Shown piece after piece: positions 57,016 to 64,000 of a stretch of DNA of 64,000 nt. The stretch is from Folioceros fuciformis (lineage: Eukaryota > Anthocerotophyta > Anthocerotopsida > Anthocerotales). Under the pieces are notes generated by a model, which was given only the letters and a program-made list of their open reading frames with translations, was not told the origin of the DNA and did no database searches. A program made the position numbers and the translations under genes. The DNA lies in the NCBI GenBank assembly GCA_049999805.1, contig JBNGIO010005627.1:1-64000 (forward strand), written 5' to 3'. The number at the start of each line of letters is the position of its first letter. Within the stretch, counting starts at the first letter, position 1.

Positions 57016-59814
57016 ATGGCGGGAAGGCTAGGTGTGGTTCATGTCTACATATTTCCACTCAGCTGTAGGCTAAGGTTGGAAGGAGTCACGTTTCTGAGAA
57101 TGTCTTTGCTACCAAGTTGTGGATGGGTAGCTGCCAGATACGGCAGCACGGCACGAGAGAGATGCAGTACAAAGGATTCTGTGGTTGATTCCAAGGTGGT
57201 ACTTGATGTAGCGAGCCTATGCCAAGAGGATCGGCTGGACAATGCCCTCCTTGCCCTGGTCCGCATGGACCAACTGGGCATGGTGCCTTCGGTTGACATG
57301 TATAAACAGCTTCTACAGGCTTGTGCCAAGAGAAAGGGAAAGGCTCTCGCCCAGGCCAAGCAGGTACACGCGCATTTGGTTAGAAACGGGTTAGAGTTGG
57401 ACACCGTATTAGGGGACTTTGTGGTTACCACTCTGGTTAATTGTGGAAGTTTTGCAGATGGCTTCCAGCTATTTCAGAGGTTGTCACACCGAACTGTTCA
57501 CTGTTGGACAGCCATCATCTCGGCCTATGTCAACGCTGATGAGTGCCAGCAAGCCTTATCATGCTATCAGAAAATGCAGGAGGAAGGTGTGGAACCCAAC
57601 CAATACACATTTGTGAGCCTTCTGAGAGCGTGCAGCAAATTAGAAGATCTGGAGGAGGGTAGGCGGATTCACAGCCATGCTCTGAAGCTTGGATTTGAGT
57701 CTGACGTGTTTGTGGGTAGCATTTCCGTCAGTATGTATGCAAAGTGTGGGAGCATTATGGATGCTCAACAGGTTTTTGATCGGTTGCCTGTGCGCAATGT
57801 TGTCTCATGGAATGCAATGTTGGCAGCTTATGCTCAGCAAAACCAAGGAGAAAAAGCGTGGCATATCTATGAGCGGATGCTGGAGGAAGGAGTCAGACCC
57901 GATTCTCGAACCTTTGTCAGTGCGTTGCAATCCTGTGGCTTGCTTGCCGAGAATGAAGACAGTGCACTGTCAGATGGCCACTCTGCCAAGGTTGACATAC
58001 TGAGGAAAGGGAAAGCGATCCATGCTGCAGCCACTGCCAGGGGTTTTGACTCAGATGTTTTTCTGGGTAGCACTCTGGTGAGTATGTATGCCAAGTGTGG
58101 AAGCATTATGGACGCTCAACAGGCCTTTGATTGTTTGTCTCAGCACAACGTAGTGTCATGGAATGCACTCCTTTCAGCGTATGCTCAGCAGAACCATGGA
58201 GAAAGAGCCTTGGAGGTTTATTCTCAAATGCAGAATGAGGGCGTGCAGCCAGATGCTTGGACATTTGTGAGTGCCCTTAATGCATGTGGCACACTTGGAG
58301 AACAGGAGGAAAGCGCACTGGATGGGCTGAGTGTGAAGGTGTGCTCACTGAGGAAGGGAAAGGAAATACATGCTGCAGCCACGGCCAGTGGTTTTCGATC
58401 GGACATTTTCCTGTGTAACACTCTTGTGACTATGTATGCAAAGTGTGGGAGCATCATGGATGCGGAGCAGGTTTTCAACACGTTGTCTGAACGTAACGTG
58501 GTCTCATGGAATGCCATGCTTGCAGCTTATGCTCAGCAGGGTCAAGGAGACAAGGCCCTGGAGACTTACCTGCAAATGCAAGAGGAAGGAGTGAGACCAG
58601 ATACGCGAACCTTTGTCAGCGCTCTTCAAGGATGTGCCAGCTTAGCAGAAAATGAGGAAAGTACATTCATAGATGGGCAATTGGTGAAGGCCGAGACTCT
58701 GAAACAGGGCAAACGTGTGCACGCTGCAGCTTCTGTGCTGGGATTTGACCTTGATGTTTTTGTTAACAGCAGTTTGGTCAGTATGTACGCAAAGTGTGGA
58801 AGCCTTCTGGATGCACAAGGGGTGTTCGATAAAATGCCAGTGCGTAATGTAGTCTCGTGGTCGGGTATGATTTCTGCCTTCATTCAGCATGAGCAAGGAG
58901 AAAAAGCATTGCAGATTTACGGGCAGATGCTGGAGTCAGGCGTGCAGTTGGAAGAGGCAACATATATCTCTGTTCTGGAAGCATGCAGCAGTACAGGGGC
59001 CTTAGGTATCTGTGAGCAAACTCACAGAAGAATTGTGGAAAGTGGATTGGAGTGCAGTCTGTCTCTGGCAACCAGTCTGATTCATGCCTATGGCAAGTGT
59101 GGGAGCATGGCTGATGCTCAGCGTGTATTTGACTCGCTATCTGAGCTGGATGTGGTGTCCTGGACGGCACTAATGGCTGGGTACTCCCGTCTAGGCCTTT
59201 GTGAAATGAGTATGAAATGTTATGATGAAATGTGTGGTGCAGGCTTGCAACCCAACAGGGTGACGTTCTTGGCACTCCTATCTGCCTGCAGTCATGCCGG
59301 CATGGTAGAAAAAGGTGTTGCATACTTTGAAAGTATGACCAGCGATTATGGCATTCCTGCAGACCTTGAGCATTATGCTTGTGTGATAGACGTAGTTGGC
59401 CGGGCAGGCCTCCTTGAGAAGGCGGAACATCTTTTGTCACAAATGCCAATGCAGCCGGATCTGCCTGTGTGGTTGTGCTTGTTGAGTGCCTGCCGCAAAC
59501 ATGGTAATCTGGCAGTGGGGCGGCTAGCCTTTGATGGTGCTATCCAACTAGAGCCTAGACAAGCTGCAGCTTACGTGCTCATGTCTAGCATGTATGCTGA
59601 TGCTGGCATGAGCCATAAAGCAAAGGAGATTGATGAGTTGAGACGAAGGGCAGGTGCATGGAAGGAGCCCGGAAGAAGCTGGATTGAGCATGAGAAAGAA
59701 GTGCACTCTTTTCTGGTGGGAGACCGCAGGCACAAGCAAGAAGCAGCGCTGTATGAGCTGCTGGAAGAGTTGAGGACGAAGTTGAAAGTAGGAGCCCACT
59801 GTCTCAGGGCCTGA
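57016..59814 (+). CDS. PLS-class pentatricopeptide repeat protein with E/E+ end, no DYW
   Basis: A single exon of 932 residues. The N-terminus (LGVVHVYIFPLSCRLRLEG; a second ATG at about 57,100) is compatible with organelle targeting. About 20 PPR motifs follow in P-L-S order, with repeated SMYAKCGSIMDAQQVFD and RNVVSWNAMLAAYAQQ units. The array contains four copies of a unit of about 117 residues, each with an acidic insert (LAENEESTFIDGQLVKAETL). The end is HYACVIDVVGRAGLLEKAE, then PGRSWIEHEKEVHSFLVGDR and a short tail. It stops where a DYW deaminase domain would begin. PLS-E proteins bind organelle RNA sequence-specifically and usually take part in C-to-U editing, recruiting a DYW partner; the target is not readable reliably by eye. 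Confidence 0.93.
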   Translation: MAGRLGVVHVYIFPLSCRLRLEGVTFLRMSLLPSCGWVAARYGSTARERCSTKDSVVDSKVVLDVASLCQEDRLDNALLALVRMDQLGMVPSVDMYKQLLQACAKRKGKALAQAKQVHAHLVRNGLELDTVLGDFVVTTLVNCGSFADGFQLFQRLSHRTVHCWTAIISAYVNADECQQALSCYQKMQEEGVEPNQYTFVSLLRACSKLEDLEEGRRIHSHALKLGFESDVFVGSISVSMYAKCGSIMDAQQVFDRLPVRNVVSWNAMLAAYAQQNQGEKAWHIYERMLEEGVRPDSRTFVSALQSCGLLAENEDSALSDGHSAKVDILRKGKAIHAAATARGFDSDVFLGSTLVSMYAKCGSIMDAQQAFDCLSQHNVVSWNALLSAYAQQNHGERALEVYSQMQNEGVQPDAWTFVSALNACGTLGEQEESALDGLSVKVCSLRKGKEIHAAATASGFRSDIFLCNTLVTMYAKCGSIMDAEQVFNTLSERNVVSWNAMLAAYAQQGQGDKALETYLQMQEEGVRPDTRTFVSALQGCASLAENEESTFIDGQLVKAETLKQGKRVHAAASVLGFDLDVFVNSSLVSMYAKCGSLLDAQGVFDKMPVRNVVSWSGMISAFIQHEQGEKALQIYGQMLESGVQLEEATYISVLEACSSTGALGICEQTHRRIVESGLECSLSLATSLIHAYGKCGSMADAQRVFDSLSELDVVSWTALMAGYSRLGLCEMSMKCYDEMCGAGLQPNRVTFLALLSACSHAGMVEKGVAYFESMTSDYGIPADLEHYACVIDVVGRAGLLEKAEHLLSQMPMQPDLPVWLCLLSACRKHGNLAVGRLAFDGAIQLEPRQAAAYVLMSSMYADAGMSHKAKEIDELRRRAGAWKEPGRSWIEHEKEVHSFLVGDRRHKQEAALYELLEELRTKLKVGAHCLRA

Positions 59815-61084
59815 AGCAAGCCACGGTCTCCAGGTATTTTCTTCGCAGGTGATTGGAATAGGTCACGTGACTTAACCATCTTTGGTTCCATAACAACGCT
59901 TCACGTGGCAGGTTCTGTCTTCATCAAGACGGGTGCAGTGCGTGCCCAAATTGTCTTGACTCACATTGCTGGTTCCGTCACCCTTGAAGCAGCTTGCTCT
60001 TCTCGGAGGTTTCTGATGTAAGTGCCGTACCTTTGCTCTCTGTCCAATTGAAGTTATTATCAACTGTTTTGCACGGTGTCTGCGTTTGACACGCTTTCGA
60101 AAGCTAAGAAGACTCGGTTCAAAGGGTTTGACACAGGATAACCGACTGGGCGGGGCGGACGCATGTAGACCATCGTGGTGCTTACAAAGTCTGGTACTCA
60201 ACACTTGACCCAGCTCTCTTCTGTTCATTCTGCTCCATTCCAGAGTGTGAGAAGGAGATGAGGACAGACAGATGCGCAGTAGCACGGCCTTAAGGTACAG
60301 GAAGTATCTAGGGTATGGCTGACACTGTAGGATGGTCCAGTTCCAATGTTTCATCTCTTGGCCATGCAATCATCTGCTACTTGCTCGTTGCACTCTTGTT
60401 ATGACCCAGGTGGTGCAGTGTTAGGAACTTAATGCGTTTCCATCAACTGGCGTGGAATGAAGAGCATACTGGCCGACCTTACGGCTGTCATCATGGGGAG
60501 TTGCACTTGTCGTTCAGCCGTGCTCCATCATCATCCACGATTTGTATGGCAGGGCGGCATTACCCAACATGCGACAGTGACATTCTCTGGCCTCACAACA
60601 GAAGTTTGTTGAGGTCGTTCGCCTACAGCAGCTCGGGAGATCTACAGCCCATGCGACCCAAATGTGGGGAAGGATTATGTGTCCGCCACCAGTGGTGAGA
60701 ATCCCGTCGCTCGGACCCTTATAATGAAGTAGTAGACACTGAATACGCCATGTTGTCGAAACAACACATTTGCTGAGGATAACGATATCATGCAACCCTA
60801 GATTTGTCTCGCGTGAATCGTGACGACTCGAAGTTCCGTCTTTCATACTCACGTAACTGTCCACTGGTCCTGTCGAACCGACAAATGTGAAGGACGGGAA
60901 GGCTAAACGGTGATACGAAAAACTCCGCATACTTAAGTCCACGTGGCTGTCGTGGAAGGCGCCAGGTGCCAGGTGCCAGGGCGGTCGTCTTGCATGTTGG
61001 AAACCGGCTTGCTCGCGGCTCGCTGATGGCAGGCTATGAAGGCGAGCCGCGAGAATTGCGTCTCACGCAGTCCGCTCCGCCAGA
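59815..61084. other. Intergenic between PPR gene and PGK gene
   Basis: Minus-strand frames (59,872-60,369 and 60,514-60,942) have no family motif or plausible splice structure. The right end holds the PGK promoter, with a GTGCCAG triplication (60,962-60,980) and the inverted repeat annotated next. Confidence 0.55.
61012..61053. promoter_or_regulatory. 12-bp inverted repeat upstream of PGK
   Basis: CTCGCGGCTCGC (61012-61023) and GCGAGCCGCGAG (61042-61053) are exact inverted repeats with an 18-bp spacer, ending 31 bp before the PGK start codon. It would be a very stable GC-rich stem if inside the 5' UTR. Confidence 0.6.
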
Positions 61085-63066
61085 ATGGCTGTTGCAGTGA
61101 AGGTGAGTTTCGTACCAAGGGCGGAATTAGGGGGCCAAGCCCGTGTCAGCACTGCCCATGGCAGCAGAAGCAGCAGCAGTAACAGAAAGACGCAGCGTGT
61201 CTTCACCGTCCCACGGTTTGTGGCTCGGAGCTTGAAATGCACAGAGTCAGGGGGGCCAGGGGCGAGGACAGCGCCAGCGAGGGCACCTACCAGGCCCACG
61301 CTCAATCCTAGATCCGAGGTCTCGTCGCAGCGAGAGCGGAATGAGGTGGACCCGGACGTGAGCCCCACAGCCAGGTTACCGGGCGAGGAGGAGGACGGCC
61401 CGAGCGACGTGCAGCGGCCTGCTGCCGCGGCGTCTTACGGGAAACTGTCCGTGCGGGACATTCCGCTGCAGGAGTTGCAGGGGAGGGCTGTATTCGTCCG
61501 GGTGGATTTCAATGTGCCCCTGGACGACAAACGGAGCATCACTGACGATACCCGGGTCCGGGCCTCGCTGCCTACCATCCGCTACCTTGTGGATGCCGGC
61601 GCCAGGGTTGTGTTGGCGTCGCACTTGGGAAGGCCAAAGAACGGACCGCAGGAAAAGTTCAGCTTGAAGCCTGTGGCGAGCAGGGTGTCGGAACTGCTTG
61701 AGAAGGAGGTGCAGCTTGCGAGTGACTGTGTCGGGCCCCAGGTAGCAAAGCAGATCGGGGCGTTGCAAGTAAGCGGAGGCTCTGGCTGCTGTGAGTTTAA
61801 TACTGTTTGGCTCGGGAGGGGGGTTTCATGATGAGTGCATGCATTGCCTGTGCTGAGCAGCCTGGAGAAGTGCTGTTGTTGGAGAATCTTCGGTTCCACA
61901 AGGAGGAGGAGGCCAATGACATAGAGTTCTCTAAGCAGCTGGGAACCGGGATCGATTTCTACGTCAACGACGCGTTCGGCACTGCTCATCGAGCTCATGC
62001 CTCTACGTCGGGGATTACGACTTATGTCAGCGCGAGGGTTGCCGGGTTCCTGTTGGAGAAGGAGCTGAGTTATCTCTCTGGTTCCATGCAGAATCCTCCG
62101 CACCCGTTTGTGGCCATTGTAAGTCTTGCTGTAGAGCGTGAGTTTCCTGTTTGGCATCCATTTCAGATGGTTCCCAGGCTCTTGCTCATCTGACTGATTG
62201 CGTGGGGCTGAATGTTTGGGATGCATGCAGGTTGGGGGCAGCAAGATATCATCGAAAATAACGGTGATTGAGTCTTTGATGAAAAAGTGCGACAAAGTGG
62301 TTCTAGGTGGAGGCATGGTGTTCACCTTCTTCAAGGCTAAGGGCTACGCCGTTGGCTCGTCTTTGGTGGAGGAAGACAAGCTGGGACTGGCTCAACACTT
62401 GTCCGCATTGGCTGAGCAGAAGGGCGTGGAGCTAGTTCTTCCATGCGACATCGTTGCCGCCAACAAGTTCTCTGCGGATGCTCAGACTCAAGTATGCAAG
62501 TCCTACAACATTCCTGACGGTAGGTACGCTGCCCAGGCACGATGATGTGCGTCAGTGATCGATCACTGCAGGCTCCAACAATGGCGACTTGCACTCACGT
62601 GGATGTGTTGTCTGTAACTGCACACAACTTTGCAGGATGGATGGGCTTGGATATTGGACCGGAATCCATCAAACAGTTTCGGGCAGTTCTCCAGACTGCA
62701 AAGGTATATTGGTTAAGGAGTGCCCCAGGAAGTGAAGTGCAATTGTGTTGGGTCTGAGAGACGATCTAATTCTCTTCAACACGCGCGCTTCTGCAGATGG
62801 TGTTGTGGAACGGGCCATTGGGAGTGTTCGAGTTCGACAAGTTCAGCAAGGGAACATACGCAATTGCAAGCACACTTGCAGACTTGTCGGAGAAGGGCGC
62901 TATAACTATCATCGGCGGAGGAGACTCTGTGGCAGCAGTGGAAAAGGTAGGTGTGGCAGCAAAGATGAGCCACATCTCGACAGGTGGTGGCGCCAGCTTG
63001 GAGCTTTTGGAAGGCAAGGTCCTTCCTGGTGTGACCGTTCTGGATGACGTACGCATCCACGCGTAG
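61085..63066 (+). CDS. PGK: Phosphoglycerate kinase, chloroplastic
   Basis: Five exons, 61085-61768, 61861-62118, 62231-62519, 62636-62703 and 62797-63066, close a frame of 522 residues. The first 120 or so residues are Ser/Arg/Pro-rich, a transit peptide plus a low-complexity linker, longer than the roughly 75 residues I expect for plant plastid PGK. The enzyme starts [20 protein letters not shown] with the signature [30 protein letters not shown], the substrate-binding arginine in [13 protein letters not shown] and [17 protein letters not shown]. The C-terminal lobe has [57 protein letters not shown] and the nucleotide-binding [29 protein letters not shown]. It interconverts 3-phosphoglycerate and 1,3-bisphosphoglycerate in the Calvin cycle. 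No second copy is seen here. Confidence 0.96.
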
Positions 63067-63458
63067 ATCTTATGTTCCTCTCTCCATTCCGATTCACAAC
63101 ACTCAGCAAGCTGAAGCTCCCTCGAAAAATGTAAAGTACAACACCTTTTCCAATCTTAGCCTCCAAGAACAATTACAGTCAGATCTTCTTTCTCTGTCCA
63201 ACAAGTGAGGACAGCAGTTGTTGAAGATAGGAATATCGTTCCCTGGAATGATGGATCAATCCGTTGAAACAACTCGACAATCTTTCAGTGGAAGCGAAGA
63301 TCATTTCTGGTCTTCGAGGAGGAACGTCATGTAACTTTTGTTTACAAGAGAAATTCGAAGGCGATCGATACATGTGCCCTTCGACGAGTCCTGATGTGAC
63401 ACAGGAGGACAGATCTTGATGTGATACTGTGTCAATACATATGCCCTTAGAGAAATCC
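63067..63458. other. Convergent 3' spacer between PGK and PPR
   Basis: Contains both 3' UTRs. No coding signal or repeat seen. Confidence 0.6.
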
Positions 63459-64000
63459 TTATACGCCAGAGAAGAAACTATGGACCAGTCCGTCCATGTC
63501 TGTCCACCAGCTCTGGCCTGGCAACTTCCATGCCCTGATCGATTTCCTCTTGGCATGCAGCTCATGTGCCTGCTCCCACATCTGAGCACCAGTGTACAAG
63601 TTTGACATCAACACGTATGCTGCGGCATCTCCCTTGTCCAGCTTCACTGCTTCATCGAAAGCATGACGACCGATCTGCACGTTGTTCCACTTTCGACATG
63701 CCGCCAAAAGTGTGTGCCAAACTATAGCGTCAGGGAGTGCAGGCATTGTCCTTAGTAAAGCTAGTGCCTCAGTTAGAAGACCAGCACGACCCAGGAGATC
63801 TACCATGCATGTGTAGTGCTCGGTCGTGGTAGTGACGCCATACTGTCTGCTCATAGCCCAGAAGTACTCCCGTCCTTTGTTTACCAGACCTACATGACTG
63901 CACGCTGTTAGTACACAGATGAATGTCATGCTGGCTGGCTGTTTGCCATCCTCCTGCATTCTGTGGAACAAGTGGAATACGGCTTCACTGTCTCCTTGCC
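63459..64000 (-). CDS. PLS-class PPR protein, C-terminal part (cut by window edge)
   Basis: The open frame enters from the right edge and ends with TAA at 63,459, so about 180 C-terminal residues are visible. It shows the end of a PPR array (GDSEAVFHLFHRMQEDGKQP, ASMTFICVLTACSHVGLVNK, HYTCMVDLLGRAGLLTEALA) and an E motif (DAIVWHTLLAACRKWNNVQI, AAAYVLMSNLYTGAQMWEQA). It ends shortly after PGQSWWTDMDGLVHSFFSGV, within the E+ region, so it has no DYW domain. It is a different gene from the 57.0-kb PPR and is convergent with PGK; their stops are about 390 bp apart. Confidence 0.9.
   Translation of the reverse strand, partial: QGDSEAVFHLFHRMQEDGKQPASMTFICVLTACSHVGLVNKGREYFWAMSRQYGVTTTTEHYTCMVDLLGRAGLLTEALALLRTMPALPDAIVWHTLLAACRKWNNVQIGRHAFDEAVKLDKGDAAAYVLMSNLYTGAQMWEQAHELHAKRKSIRAWKLPGQSWWTDMDGLVHSFFSGV

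Noticed and set aside
59872-60942. Minus-strand frames of 165 and 142 codons between the PPR and PGK genes
   Set aside because: No recognisable motif, no consistent exon borders, and His/Arg/Ser-rich random-like composition.

Overview
The window looks like nuclear DNA of an early-diverging land plant. It carries land-plant gene families (class II LOB-domain factor, OVATE protein, PLS-type PPR proteins, DUF26/Gnk2 protein, plastid phosphoglycerate kinase) in split genes with short introns (mostly about 60-170 bp), many single-exon genes and high gene density. The intron sizes, the PPR style, and families I recall as typical of non-flowering plants (ThrE-type transporter, plastid-targeted bacterial-type GT2) suggest a lycophyte such as Selaginella. 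A bryophyte or fern is not excluded, and no species call is possible from sequence reading alone.

Layout, left to right: a 40-bp tandem repeat and other repeats (0-1.8 kb); a STAT-type linker-SH2 protein (minus, 1.8-5.4); repeat-rich spacer; a WDR83/MORG1 WD40 protein (plus, 7.9-9.6); a plastid-targeted GT2 glycosyltransferase (minus, 9.7-11.0) divergent from a METTL4-type methyltransferase (plus, 11.1-12.9); an acyl-CoA thioesterase with a cyclic-nucleotide-binding-like domain (minus, 13.7-16.6); RNA polymerase III subunit RPC11 (minus, 17.1-17.7); a PPR remnant; a secreted single-DUF26 protein in an AT-rich island (minus, 19.9-20.4); a single-exon aspartic protease (plus, 22.7-24.5); cytochrome c oxidase subunit 6b (minus) head-to-head with mitochondrial ribosomal protein S5 (plus, 25.0-28.4); an assembly gap and satellite-rich DNA; a class II LBD gene (plus, 33.1-34.8); an MBD4-like DNA glycosylase (minus, 37.3-39.1); an OVATE protein in a second AT-rich island (plus, 40.2-42.1); a ThrE-family membrane protein interrupted by a gap (plus, 44.1-46.2); a 27-exon filamin-repeat transmembrane protein resembling GEX2 (minus, 46.3-56.6); a 932-residue PPR protein (plus, 57.0-59.8); plastid phosphoglycerate kinase (plus, 61.1-63.1); and the 3' part of another PPR gene running off the right edge (minus).

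There is no operon-like grouping. Several neighbours share short divergent promoters: GT2/METTL4 with 83 bp between start codons, and COX6B/mRPS5 with about 260 bp, the latter pair both mitochondrial. Three assembly gaps (400, 100 and 100 N) are present. Splice sites were read by eye from GT/AG borders, reading-frame continuity and remembered family sequence; exon sets whose phases close exactly are stated as such. The most striking object is the filamin-repeat gene, in which the first 19 introns are all phase 1 and nearly every exon is one repeat, followed by a cadherin-like 'NDPP' module and a membrane anchor.
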